In this document: one piece after another, positions 10,200 through 21,335 of the stretch
Layout of the letters: the number at the start of each line of letters is the position of its first letter
Numbering within the stretch: position 1 is the first letter of the stretch
NCBI GenBank assembly: GCA_036346275.1
Contig: CM070717.1
Span: 4,461,178 to 4,525,177 of the forward strand
From: Otatea glauca
Lineage: Eukaryota; Streptophyta; Magnoliopsida; Poales; Poaceae
Direction of reading: 5' to 3'
DNA length: 64,000 nucleotides
Program-made: the position numbers and the translations under genes
The notes under the pieces: model-generated
Told to the model about the DNA's origin: nothing
Seen by the model: only the letters and a program-made list of their open reading frames with translations
Database searches by the model: none

Positions 10200-10736
10200 T
10201 CTTTGCCAAGAAGTTCCAATTTTTCAACTCCTTTTGGTTTGTTTTCTATATATCACCCCATCGCTTCAAAGTTAATATCTTGTAGCTTCGCTGTGATTGA
10301 GAACATGCAGTGGCAATGTTACTCATTGCTTGTTTGGTTGGCAAGCTGGATTGTTTAGTCCATGTCCATGTTCATTTGAGTTGTACTCTTAACTTCCAAA
10401 GGATTGACAAACTACATATGCACTTTCTGAAAGTTCATTTACTGACATCTGGAATAAAAAAATCCTAGCAGCTACCTGCATCATGTTGATCCGGAGTTTG
10501 GCAAATTTTTAATCATCATATACTGAAATGGTTTGACTGAGTAATGGCTTGCATGCTTTTTGACCATCGTTAGATGGTTAACTGCATTAGATGGTCTGTG
10601 AATAAAGTGAAGATCAAAAGGATTAAAGATCTATTGCCAATTCAGAAGGTGACGGAGTCATAAACTTCTTTATTTAAAGATTCCCATTACAATACATATA
10701 AAATATCAATTAGTACATAATTAAAACACTACTAAA
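10200..10736. other. Harbinger internal sequence without recognised coding content
   Basis: A/T-rich sequence between the kinase fragment and the 3' end of the transposase. No domain was recognised. It may hold intron of the kinase gene or 3' sequence of the transposase transcript. Confidence 0.5.
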
Positions 10737-12106
10737 TTACACCCCTCTATAACGTTGCCATAAGTGCTCCACTAGATCGTCTTGAAGCTGGTGGTGAGTT
10801 TCCCTATTCTGAATGGAACGATGAGTTTGAATAAACTCAAAGAGTTCAGGTGTATGTTCATGTGACACTGAAACTGTTTCTCTCATTCCTTCGTAATTGT
10901 AGTCAAGTGGTCCTCCGTCCCGCTCATCTTCAACTATCATGTTATGCATGATGACACATGCTGTCATGATATCTTTTAGTGTTTGTTGATCCCAGAAACG
11001 TGCTGGTCCTCGAACAATTGCAAAACGAGATTGCAGAATTCCAAAGGCTCGTTCCACATCCTTCCTAGCTGCCTCTTGAGCTTGGGCGAAATATTTCTTC
11101 TTATTCCCTTGGGGAGCTGGTATTGTCTTCACAAATGTTGCCCATGCAGGATATATCCCATATGCAAGATAGTACCCCATTGTGTAATTGTGACCATTGA
11201 TAGTATAACTCACTTCCGGCGCTTGTCCTTCTGCTAGCTTTGCGAAGAGAGGGGAACGGTGAAGAACATTAATATCATCGTGAGATCCTGGTAAACCAAA
11301 AAAGGCATGCCAAATCCATAGATCTTGTGAAGCAACGGCTTCTAGAATTATTGTTGACTTGTGTACATGCCCAGTATACAATCCTTGCCATGCTGTAGGG
11401 CAATTTTTTCACCTCCAGTACATGCAATCTATGCTTCCTAGCATTCCAGAAAAACCTCTTTCCTCACCGATTGCAAGTAATCTAGCAGTATCATTCTCAT
11501 TTGGAGATCTCAAATACTTATCTCCAAATAGGACAATAATAGTTCGCACAAACTTTTTAAGACTCTCTATGGCAGTACTTTCTGCAATCTATAGACAATC
11601 ATCAATAACATCTGCTGGTACTCTATAAGCTATCATCCAGAATGCTGCAGTTACCTTCTGTAAAGAAGATAACCCGAGAATTCTAGCACAATTCCTTTTT
11701 TGAACAAAATAATCATCATGGGCTTCTATAGCATGCAATATGCAAAGAAATAGATAACGACTCATTCTAAACCTGCGCCGAAAAGAAGAATGAGTCATAG
11801 ACAAGATGATCAATAAAAAATACAAAGAAATAAAATATTTCTCATCATAAACCTGTGGCGAAAGAAGGTTGGGCCGTATATCGGAGGATCAATGAAATAG
11901 TCTCGGTATAACCTGGCATGCCCTTCCTCTCTATTGCGATGTATGTATTGATGGCCAAAAATAGAACCCCCATGACATCAAGCATTCACACACTCATCTT
12001 GCTCCTGTGCTAGGTATGCTACTGTAAGAAGAGATTCATCGTTGTCATCCGACGATGAGTCCTCTGAGAGGAAATGCTGAACTAAGTTCTGACGACTCAT
12101 TGACAT
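10737..12106 (-). pseudogene. Harbinger DDE transposase (HARBI1-like), three in-frame stops
   Basis: Reading from an ATG at 12106, an acidic start (EDSSSDDNDES) leads to the helix-turn-helix region (FRMSRYLFLCIL) and the DDE core: first Asp in LGSIDCMYW, second Asp in LPGSHDDINVLHRSPLF, Glu in DVERAFGILQSRF, ending GV at 10737. From 11825 to 10737 the frame is continuous for 363 codons except for two stops: TAG where Gln is expected after DDCL, and TGA where Trp is expected after YWR. A third TGA follows ECVNA. Near 11780-11860 a FRHRFMMRN/FRRRFRMSR repeat and a frame change suggest an intron or a local duplication. The usual family length is about 400 residues. Confidence 0.85.
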
Positions 12107-12461
12107 ATGCTAGATAGTGAACATTCATAAATGGGCAAGCTTTGGAAGTGCAAGTGGCTATGTATATATAGCCTAAAAATATAGCCGTTACGATATAGCC
12201 GTTACACTAGTCGTTACAATAAATTTCAAATTTTAGATTCCCACAATTAAAAATAGCCGATCAAATTTTTCCTGGTAAAAAATAAACGTGGCTCATATGG
12301 CGGTTATGAAACATTATTATAATATAGGAGGGAGAAAATAGAGAGTGGGATTTGGGGAATACTGTTGGAGAGGAAAGAGATATAGGGAAAGAATCTTTTT
12401 AGGGAATTCTGTATATGAGGATATAGAGATCCAGATTTAGAGAATGCTGTTGGAGATGGCC

Positions 12462-13811
12462 TTATACTCTAATGCCTGCTAGTTCATGCATAGGGACCAA
12501 TGAATAAGAAGAGTCCAACACTACAATACATCTTCTATACATTATATCTGAAATTGTATCTAAAATCTTTCACATGATTAACAATACCAGATACAATCAC
12601 TCCAACTTTTGTATCTTGGCACAAATTCATACAAGCTATACCACTATTAATAAAGAATTTTCTCTCGCCGTACTCACCAATTATGCCACCTCTCTCCGAT
12701 GCATGTACAAGTTAGGTATTTCATCTCTGTCCTCAGAAAGTTGTTGTATCTAACGCAAATACAACTTTTTTTCTCCCTCTTCATCTTCTCTCCTCCATCC
12801 TAAAAATCTGAGCTGCGACGGATTTAGTTAAGCTAGTCATAAATAACAGGAATTTCAAGATTGAAAAATTAGGAAACGGGACAACAAATTAAATCTACTT
12901 CTCAAATAATCTAATTTCTTTTGGAGAAGGTGCAGGAGCTAAGAGAGCTGCATGTTATTATTATAGGATTAAGCAAGGAGAGGAGAACGTTGTTACAAGA
13001 GCCATACTTATATCAATTAATCTACATTTATTATTCCACAAGCTGCATCTTGCATCATGGGGCGGAAGGCGTGAAACACGCTGCCGGAGGCCAGCTCTGA
13101 TGCTTCCCGAGCGCCTCGATCTTCTCCGGCGGCCAGCTTTTTTTTTTTGCATCAATTATATATGTTTGTTCGTTGCACAAGAATTTTTATTTTGTTGTGG
13201 TAGTTATTTGTTGATGTGCATCAAAGTTCTTTTGTGTTGCATCATGGTTTTGGGTTTGTTCGGTGATTTACATAACCCGTTATAGCTTTTTCGAAGATAA
13301 AACCCTACATGATTTACTCCATGAGTATACTCGTGCTTTCGTCCTTAAAGTGGTAGATGTGTGACGGTGATCTCGACGGATTTGATGGTGGGATTTGGCA
13401 GAGAAGCTACAGGTCGAAGTTGATAAGCTCGGTGTCGTTGCGCCATGGGCGTCGACGAGGGCGGTCGCCATGTCCATGGCGCGCATGGTCCACGGTCACC
13501 TTCTTGGACGATAGCAGTCATAGATCACGTGATACCTCGGCTTAGAAGAGGAGAGAGAAAGGAAGATGAAGAAGACCGGAGGAAACAGGGTTGGTCCGTT
13601 CGCGCTAAAAAGCAGAAAAAAGTAGACGCAGCATTTAGCTAGGTTTACCTATTTTCCTTATAAAGACTTAGGTCATCTAAATTAAATCCAATCGTTCGGC
13701 TAGTAAACTGGTCTTGTACGCATCAAATAGGCTTGCATGTTTGTATCTAGTACGAATTGATGCTGTGACCTCTCGAAACAAAAAGAAACGTGAGGATGGC
13801 CGGGTGGGAAT
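12462..13811. other. Unassigned region between the Harbinger element and the limit-dextrinase remnant
   Basis: This is mostly A/T-rich, with a GC-rich patch at 13050-13130 ending in a poly-T run and another at 13370-13560. Small ORFs in those patches have no recognisable domain. I see no transposon terminus and no exon that I can place. Confidence 0.4.
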
Positions 13812-14519
13812 ATGTGCATCCAAGTACTTCACAAGTTGAGAAATGCTTAGCTGATGATCCTTGTTCTAGAGGGTATGTGCGCTTTAATTAGATCATATAT
13901 ATAATACTAATCCATACACATAGTGGAAGAAATTAACGTTTTGTTGATTTGATCAGGCTTTCAGCAAATGGCTCGCGGACTTGGTTGGTTGACATTGATA
14001 GTGAAAGGAACATTGAAGCCAGCTTCCTGGGAAGAATTGGCAGATAAGAAGCCAAATCTTGATTCCTTCTCTGACATTAGCATCTATGAATTGCATATCC
14101 ATGATTTCAGGTGAACTGTCTGCTTGATTTATGAGACAGTAAATTTGGGGGTATTTTATTCATGTTCATCTGTAGAACTTTATCTCTCTTTGTCCTGTCA
14201 ATTTTTAATTACAGCGCGCACGAAACCACTGTGGACTGTAATTCTCCAGGAGGATCTCGTGCATTTACATGCCAGGTCATTCAGAGTTGATTTACCAGAA
14301 GATTGATATAATCCATCACTTTGTTTCATCAGCATACATCTTGATTGCATTCTGCAACTATATACAGTATTCAGCAGGAATACATCACCTAAGGAAATTG
14401 TATGATGCCGACTTAACTCATGTGCATTTGTTGCCAAGCTTTCACTTTGGTGGTGTTGATGACAATAAAAACAATTTGTGGTGTTGATGACAATAAAAAC
14501 AATTTGTGGTGTTGATGAT
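13812..14519 (+). pseudogene. Limit dextrinase (pullulanase-type) remnant, first block of exons
   Basis: Four consecutive exons of a starch-debranching GH13 enzyme are readable: YVHPSTSQVEKCLADDPCSRG (13812-13872, donor GTATGT), LSANGSRTWLVDIDSE onward (13957-14110), SAHETTVDCNSPGGSRAF (14215-14275) and YSAGIHHLRKLYDADLTHVH (from 14368). Introns have GT..AG ends. In the second exon, four extra bases (AGGA) right after the DIDSE codons shift the frame and hit a stop; the expected residues resume in the other frame through FSDISIYELHIHDF. The last exon runs into a 28 bp tandem duplication. Normally the enzyme removes alpha-1,6 branches from starch in plastids; this copy cannot. Confidence 0.88.
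14451..14519 (+). repeat. 28 bp tandem duplication in the limit-dextrinase exon
   Basis: Unit 14451-14478 is repeated exactly at 14479-14506, with a 13 bp third start at 14507-14519. It begins TGGTGTTGATGAC and covers the codons for the FHFGGVDDNKNN end of the exon. 28 is not a multiple of three, so it also breaks the frame. Confidence 0.95.
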
Positions 14520-14797
14520 AAAGACTCATTCTTTCTGTGTTTTACCAGGCTAACAATATTAACTATTTCGTGCAAGATGGCTAAGTTACTGTTGTAACTT
14601 GCTTACTTTTTCAGTAAAAAAATGCATGATTTTTGTTGTTTACTTCGAACGCTTATGAAAACACACACAAAAAAAATCAGAATCCAAGCTGTTGAATCAA
14701 TGTAAGATATTCGACAAAATCTAGACATCAGAAAGTACACACCTTCTTTAATAATATATATTATACATCTTTTCAATTTGTTATAGTTTCATATATG

Positions 14798-14954
14798 CTA
14801 GGGCGGAGCCAGGCCTCGGGCAACTGGGGCCTCGGCCCGAGGCCTGGTGTCAAAACACTGTGAAAATTTGATCCAAAATCAATGATCCAGCTAGTAGATG
14901 GCCCATTAGTAGCAGCTCGGCCCGAGGCCTGGGCCCATGCTTACTCTGCCCCTG
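14798..14954. mobile_element. hAT-type MITE with 8 bp target duplication
   Basis: The ends CTAGGGCGGAGCC (left) and CAGGGGCAGAG (right end read inward) match the CAGGGGCGGAGCC style of grass hAT MITEs. The octamer CATATATG occurs directly on both sides (14790-14797 and 14955-14962). The 157 bp interior is rich in GGCCCGAGGCCTGG inverted words. It lies in what was limit-dextrinase intron. Confidence 0.88.
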
Positions 14955-15064
14955 CATATATGTATCGTTTTCTTGTTTATTAGATAACTTTCAGTTAGGA
15001 CTACTTATAGTAGATGGTGATTACTTACTCTTTCTCTTGCTTCAAAATTTATGTAACTTGTATT

Positions 15065-15261
15065 TGTAAAGAAGAAAAGATTGGAAGCGTTGAACCTCTC
15101 GAGAGGCCGCATGCATCTATTTATAGATGGTAGAAATAACCTCCACCGTGGTTTACAGGAAATAAATCATATCGCCAACGATACTGATTGATTACAACAA
15201 AAAGCTACCTATTCAAACTATTCTATCTTTAGACAACAGATTATACAAAGAATCTTTAACA
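15065..15261 (-). repeat. Copia 3' LTR
   Basis: 197 bp, three transitions away from its partner at 19656. The polypurine tract (complement of GCCCCCCTC) is directly adjacent at 15262. Confidence 0.95.
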
Positions 15262-15272
15262 GCCCCCCTCAA

Positions 15273-16274
15273 TCACAACTTACTTAAGTTGAGATTGTGC
15301 TGAAATTCAACAAGTCGTCCTAGAGAAAGAGACTTTGTAAATCCATCCGCAACTTGATCATTAGAAGGTATAAACCGAATGTCCAATAGCTTGTTTGCAA
15401 CTCGCTCTCGCACAAAGTGGAAATCAACTTCAATATGTTTAGTTCTGGCATGGAAGATAGGATTGGCAGAGAGATAAGTTGCACCAATATTATCACACCA
15501 AAGACGTGCTGCCGAAGGATGAGATATACCAAGTTCATGGAGCAGTGTTTGTACCCACATCAATTCAGTAGTTGCATTTGCTAGAGCTTTGTACTCAGCT
15601 TCTGTACTTGACCTTGACACTGTTGCTTGTTTTCTTGCACTCCATGATATAAGATTTGACCCCAGAAACACAGCAAAACCACCGGTAGATCTTCTATCAT
15701 CTGAGCATCCTGCCCAGTCTGCATCTGAAAAGGCACTAACCAACATAGAAGGTGACTTACTTATCTTAACCCCAACACTTATAGTTCCTTTAACATATCT
15801 CAATATCCTCTTAACAGCTGTTAAATGCAGAGTAGTGGGTGAGTGCAAGTATTGACAAACTTTATTTACTGAGAAAGCAATATCAGGCCGTGTCAAAGTC
15901 AAATATTGTAATGCACCAACTGTACTTCTATATCGAGTTGAATCCTCAGGCCCCAAAGCAGTTCCTTCCATTGCTGACAATTTTTCTGTAACTGACAGAG
16001 GTGTACTAGCAGGGTTACAAGTGTGCATACCTACTCTCTTCAATATTTCCATTGCATACTTTTCTTGTGTAAGCAGAATTACATCATGTGTTTTTCTCAC
16101 TTCAATACCCAAAAAATAATGTAAAGTACCCAAATCCTTAAGAGCAAAATCCTTCTCTAAATCTCTAAGAAGTGCTGAAGTTGCATCTTGGGAGGAACTG
16201 ACAACAATTATATCGTCTACATATACAAGTACAAAGAAACAATGATGTATCAGCTTTGGAGGGAACAAACCCAA
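15273..16274 (-). pseudogene. Copia RT C-terminal half and RNase H
   Basis: The open frame holds the RT catalytic box YVDDIIVVS, the LHYFLGIEV motif, the connection YRSTVGALQYLTLTRPDIAF, and RNase H with FSDADWAGC, SSTEAEYKAL and the HIEVDFHFVRE end. It is not in frame with the upstream RT half: the break is in a T-rich run (16222-16230), just before YVDD. Length from YVDD to the end is normal for copia. Confidence 0.93.
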
Positions 16275-16830
16275 GTTCTTGTAGTCTTGTGCTCAACCTA
16301 GAGTACCATGCTCTTGGTGCTTGTTTGAGTCCATACAATGCCTTGTCCAAGTTGCACACATAATGAGGAACATATTTGTCTTCATAACCAGGTGGTTGTC
16401 TCATGAACACTTCCTCCTCCAGAACACCATGAAGAAACGCGTTCTTTACATCCAATTGGCGAAGGCTCCATCCTCTTGACACTGCAACAGATAATACAAG
16501 GCGAATAGTGGCAGACTTGACTACGGGACTGAAGGTGTCCTCATAGTCAATACCATATCGTTGCTTAAATCCCTTGGCAACTAGACGGGCTTTGTATCTA
16601 TCAACAGAGCCATCAGCTTTACTTTTGATCTTATAAACCCACTTACAATCGATTATATTACTCCCTTTTATTGGTGGAACTAAATGCCATGTTTTGTTCT
16701 TTATAAGAGCTGCAAATTCATTATCCATTGCATGTTTCCAACGATTATCAGCAAAAGCCTCATGAAGGTCTTGTGGTTCACCAGTCTCAGTTAAGAAGCC
16801 ATACCTAACTGTACCATCAGTATAAATCTT
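16165..16830 (-). pseudogene. Copia RT N-terminal half
   Basis: Motifs in order are ALIKNKTWHLVP, KWVYKIK, YKARLVAKGF, DTFSPVVKSATIR and QLDVKNAFLHG, then KALYGLKQAPRAWY and a run into the frameshift before YVDD. Codons for the preceding linker (about 16729-16830) are readable in this frame, but a frameshift near 16830 separates it from integrase. Confidence 0.9.
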
Positions 16831-18571
16831 AGGTTTGGATACGCCTTTCTGAAGCCGTGTAACCGGTCTGGGCAGTGCAACAGTTGTCGAGGATGCCGCA
16901 CATCATCCTGATGTTGAATGATCGGAGTAGATTCAGGCAAAAAAGAATTTGAGTCGCCTTCTCTCGTGTCACAGGCGCGCGACAAATCGGTGAGACCACC
17001 ATCTGCCCCTCTGTCGTGCGCCTGCGAAGAAGCATTAGGGGTCGCGTGAGACCACGCGGCGGGGAGCCAAGTAGAGGTGCCGCTATCGTTCTGCTCGGCA
17101 TGCCATCAGACGAGGAGCCAGAAGATGTGCCCAGAGGACTGCACTGATTTTGTTGATGTATATTAGGTTCTGTTGGCGCAGGCAGATCGTCATCAGCAGC
17201 AGTGCCTGTCGAAGAAACTTCTTGATGTATAGATGGACGCCATCCTGCACTGTTTTCAGCCGAATTGTTTTCTGCATGCTCATCAGCATCATTAGTATCA
17301 TTAGGAATATTAATCAGAGATTGATCAGGGACTAGATGTTCGCTCCTAGGATTTTGTAGAGAGAACGGGAGAAGTAAAATTTCAGCACGTAACAGTGCAC
17401 CAGCATTGGGATGTAAGGCAGCAAAAGGAAAAATAGTTTCATCAAAAACAACGTCCCTAGAGATGTACACTCGGCCTGTTGATATATCAAGGCATTTGAA
17501 CCCTTTATGAAGATTACTATAGCCAATAAAAGCACATTGTTTAGAGCGAAAAGCAAGTTTATGAGAATTGTATGGCCTAAGATTAGGCCAACAAGCACAA
17601 CCGAAGGTACGGAGCGAGGCATAATCTGGTTTCTCATGGAACAAAAGCTCACGAGGGGTAGAGTTATGAATAACTTTACTAGGAAGACGATTGATGAGAT
17701 ATGTAGCTGTAAGGAAAGCCTCATCCCAAAATTTTAAAGGCATTGATGCATGAGCAAGAAGAGATAAGCCAACTTCTACTATATGACGATGCTTTCTTTC
17801 TGCGGAGCCATTTTGTTGATGAGCATAAGGACAGGAAACATGGTGAGTAATTCCAATCTGTTGGAAAAAGGGACTCAACTTTTGATACTCGCCACCCCAA
17901 TCAGTTTGTATGGCAATTATTTTCCTATCAAACAATCTTTCAACAAGATTTTGGAACTCATGGAACTTTTGAAAAACTTCAGACTTGTGCTTTAGCAAAT
18001 AAATCCAAGTGAATTTACTAAAATCATCAATGAAGCTAACATAGTATTTATTTCTTCCAACAGACTCGGGAGCAGGACCCCATACATCTGAGAACACAAG
18101 CTGTAAAGGAACATTAGAAGTGCTAAAGGATTTATGATAGGGTAACTGATGACTCTTGCCTTGTTGATAGGCATCACAAACCGACTCTTTATTAGACTCG
18201 CTGGAGACAGGGAGATTATTTTTGCTAAGCACTTGTTGGGTGACCGGTGATGAAGGATGACCAAGACGACAATGCCACTGTGTTGTTGAAGGCTTGATAG
18301 TACTATAAGCCTGTTTATTCTGACTGGATGGGATGGAAGACAAGGGATATAGTCCACCTCTACATCTGCCTTGAAGAAGGATTTTCTTCGTTGCCTGATC
18401 CTTAATAAAGAAAGATTCAGGGTGAAACTCTAGAAAGGCTTTATTATCTTTGGCAAGACGATGAACGGAAACAAGGTTTTTATTTGCCTTAGGAACATGA
18501 AGAACATTGTTTAAAAATAGGTCACGACTAGGAGTGCGAACAACAGTATGACCAATATGATTAATATCCAT
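16829..18571 (-). pseudogene. Copia integrase with altered zinc-finger residue
   Basis: The 580-residue frame carries the tail of protease, the HHCC-type region (WHCRLGHPSS, then VCDAYQQGKSHQ) and the integrase core with Asp in FSDVWGPA, Asp in QTDWGGEYQ and Glu in NGSAERKHRHIVE. The last zinc-binding cysteine expected in CDAC is Tyr here (TAT for TGT, a G-to-A change), so the finger is probably defective. The RTFGCACWP and GYS motifs downstream are normal for copia integrase tails. Confidence 0.92.
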
Positions 18572-18627
18572 ACCTGCCCTACTAGCTGTGTGGACTTGAT
18601 CATTGCCGTTGTACTTGTCACGGACGG

Positions 18628-19623
18628 TCAGCTTGTCAAGTTCACTTGTGATATGATCCGTTGCGCCAGATCAAGATACCGCTTGGTGTCAATACCGTAC
18701 GATGTCGTTGCTGACCCTGCACTTCTTTCTTCTCCTGTAAAAGAGGTATCAAATCTCTTGTAGCACTTGACAACAGTGTGACCAAGTTTGCCACACAGTT
18801 GACACTGGGGGCGGCCGGAGTTATTATTGTTGTAGCCTCCGTTGCCGCGATTGAAGTTGTTGTTGTAGTCACCCCATCCACGGCCATTGCTACGACCGCG
18901 CCCACGTCCACGCGGGTTGCCACCACGGCTAACTTTCATGGCAGTGTTGACAGAAGATTGGGAGCGCAACCCTCCTTGTAGAAGATCCATCCTTGTTTCA
19001 AATCCCACCAACTGAGCATAAAGCTCGTTGACTGTGATCGGCTCTACCCGTGCAGCAATAGCCGACACAAGTGGATTGAAGTCGACGTCGAGGCCCGTCA
19101 AGATGTAGGAGACCATCTCCTCGTCGTCGAGACGCTTGCCGGCGGATGACATCTCATCTCCGAGGTCCTTCATCTTGTTGACATATTCGGCAACCGTCAT
19201 GTTGCCCTTCTGCATCATCGCGAGAGCCATCCGAGTATTGATGACCCAGGCTCTCGATTGAGAGGCGAACATGCCCTCTATGGTCAACCATACCTGTGCC
19301 GCAGTGGGCAAGGTGGCGACCTGCTGAAGAATTTCTCTTGAAAGCGAAGAGACAAGGAAGCCTAGGACCTGATGGTCCTGCGCAACCCAGCACGCATGGG
19401 CTGGATTCCCCATGGTGCCTTCGATCTTCCCGTCCTTAATGACGTCAAGCTTCTCTGCCGGACAAACAGCAGAGCCATCAAGATAGCCCATCAACTGCGC
19501 ACCGCGAATGAAGGGCAGAACTTGCGCACGCCACAAGGTGTAGTTGGTACGTGTGAGTTTCTCGCTAACAGGATGAATGAGAGGAGAGGATAGAATCGAG
19601 GACGTAGAACTGGAGCTTGCCAT
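18628..19623 (-). pseudogene. Copia gag with zinc knuckle, ending at a frameshift in protease
   Basis: The start is ATG at 19623 (MASSSSTSS). A UBN2-type gag domain follows (YTLWRAQVLPFIRGAQL, then VWLTIEGMFASQS), then a Gly/Asn/Arg-rich tail and the CCHC knuckle CQLCGKLGHTVVKC. A one-base deletion in the codons for the protease Asp-Thr-Gly active site (near 18670) puts gag into a stop at 18628 and leaves pol in another frame. Confidence 0.9.
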
Positions 19624-19655
19624 AGATGTGTTTGGAGGGACAGGCTCTGATACCA

Positions 19656-19852
19656 TGTAAAGAAGAAAAGATTGGAAGCGTTGAACCTCTCGAGAGGCCG
19701 CATGCATCTATTTATAGATGGTAGAAATAACCTTCACCGTGGTTTACAGGAAATAAATCATATCGCCAACGATACTGATTGATTACAACAGAAAGCTATC
19801 TATTCAAACTATTCTATCTTTAGACAACAGATTATACAAAGAATCTTTAACA
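19656..19852 (-). repeat. Copia 5' LTR
   Basis: 197 bp. A short TATA-like TATTTATAG word lies inside. The tRNA-Met-type primer-binding site is immediately internal at 19655. Confidence 0.95.
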
Positions 19853-19959
19853 GTATTAAGAGGAAAAGCATATAAGTACTTTGTGGATTTGTGTAACTCC
19901 GTCTTATGACTTTTAGTTGACTTAATCAGTAATTCCTGTTTGAATCACGGGGGAACTTC

Positions 19960-20496
19960 AGATACTCTGGCAGATGAGGTTGAACTGGCAAAACTCCCTC
20001 CGAGTTCAGATATGCAACAAACTGCAGTTGTAGCTATTCAGGAAGAGGACCCATTCATTTCTTGCTCCTTTTTCTCAGGCATTACACGTGCTAATGTATT
20101 GTGGTGTTAAGAAAGTTAAGTTGATTATGCTCTTGGCAGTAAATTATCACACATGGTCATCTGCAACTAAAGGTATAACCCTGTGCTCTGGGGGGTTCCT
20201 AAAGGAAGCTATGCAAATATCCGAGATGGTCCAAGTCGTATTATTGAATACCGTCAGATGGTTCAGGTGTGTTTCGTTTTAGTATGCGGTAACTTGGAGC
20301 TCCCATCCTGTAGCTGTCATGCAATGGGTAACATGGTAACTGTGGCTAGCTCTATGCAGGATAGGGATAGCAGTTGTTCTAATAAAACTTTGGAGTGCAG
20401 GCTCTGAACCACTTAGGTCTTCGTGTTGTCATGGATGTTGTATACAATCATCTAGAATCAAGTGGCCCGTTTGGCATCACGTCAGCGCTTGAGAAG
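19960..20496 (+). pseudogene. Limit dextrinase remnant, second block of exons
   Basis: Beyond the copia insertion the same gene continues. It encodes DEVELAKLPPSSDMQQ and VAIQEEDP (about 19967-20055), then YNPVLWGVPKGSYANIRDGP and IIEYRQMVQ (about 20172-20266, donor GTGTGT), then ALNHLGLRVVMDVVYNHLES to TSALEK (20401-20496, acceptor GTGCAG, donor GTTATC). DVVYNH is conserved region I of GH13 enzymes. The exon carrying the YNWG residues between the first two parts is lost or degraded. Order and splice phase match a single ancestral gene that was split by the retrotransposon. Confidence 0.88.
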
Positions 20497-21335
20497 GTTA
20501 TCACTCTTTAATAATTTTATTTATATCCATAATCGTTCGATCTAACAAAACATTCATTGATCTTTCTCTAAAAAAATATTTTACTGCAAGCCTTGTTTGA
20601 TGAGTCAAAGATTTAAAAACAGTTCCATTAAGTATTTCTAACATACTTAAGTATTATTAGTGTCCAATCGTAATAGCGAACCTGAGTACTTCTTGCGACT
20701 GTTTATTCAGGTTTTGTTTTTTTTCCCAATGTAGATTAGAGCCAAAATATTACATAAAGAAAGACTGTTAGGGTTCTTGATTTTTAGAATTTCATATTTT
20801 AATTCGATTGCATGAGATATGAACATGCATAAATAAAGTTGTCCCACAAACTACAGGACTGTGCCTCATATGTTAGTCACGTTTTGCATCAGCTGAAACT
20901 TTTTTAAATAAAAAAAAAATAGTTGCAGTAGTTTCTAGACTTCCATGTTTAGTACGGAAATCTTTGATGTTCTCTACAGTAGCTAACTAGCTATCACTTT
21001 CTGCAGCTTCTCTTATGTCTATAGATATCCCTGCTTTCGCTTCAATTGGGCTTGAATTGCGTCCTGTGCAGCTAACTGTTCCCAGTTGCTTCAGTTGCAC
21101 CAAAGTTCTATCCTCAACAACATGCTGTTGCTACAGTATTGTTCTGTTAGCATTCAATTTGTTGTTCAGTGCTTGACTTTTAATCTTTGGGAATAAACCA
21201 CTGATTTGTAGAGGAGATGTACTTCGTTGTTCAGGGTTTCAGTCTCATAAATGATAAAACCAATGAGTCATCAACCCGAAGTTGTGGAATTGGGAGGTAA
21301 TCTGAATATCTGACGGCTACTCTGAACCGTTTCAG
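20497..21335. other. Deleted interior of the limit-dextrinase gene
   Basis: This 839 bp of A/T-rich sequence replaces what should be most of the catalytic barrel (nucleophile Asp, acid/base Glu). I found no exon here. It is probably intron remnant joined by a large deletion. Confidence 0.6.

Larger units (their letters stand above)
8442..12461. mobile_element. PIF/Harbinger transposon carrying captured host gene fragments
   Basis: The left terminus GGCCATCTCCAA (8442) and the right terminus, read inward as GGCCATCTCCAACAGC (12461), are inverted repeats. They are flanked on both sides by TTA (8439-8441 and 12462-12464), the signature duplication of this superfamily. CTCCAACAG words recur near both ends as subterminal repeats. 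Inside are a DDE transposase on the minus strand (10737-12106), a PEX10-like fragment (about 8860-9189) and an AGC-kinase fragment (about 9543-10195), both on the plus strand. I see no Myb-like second ORF. The element is 4,020 bp. It is no longer autonomous because the transposase has stops. Confidence 0.87.
15065..19852 (-). mobile_element. Full-length Ty1/copia retrotransposon inserted in the limit-dextrinase remnant
   Basis: Both 197 bp LTRs (15065-15261 and 19656-19852) start TGTAAAGAAG and end TTTAACA on the plus strand, and differ at three positions, all transitions. A perfect GTATT duplication flanks the element (15060-15064 and 19853-19857). The minus-strand order is gag, protease, integrase, RT, RNase H, as in copia. 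The primer-binding site TGGTATCAGAGC (initiator tRNA-Met type) abuts the upstream LTR at 19655, and a G-rich polypurine tract lies at 15262-15272. Frameshifts at the protease, before RT and within RT make this copy non-coding despite its young LTRs. Confidence 0.97.
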
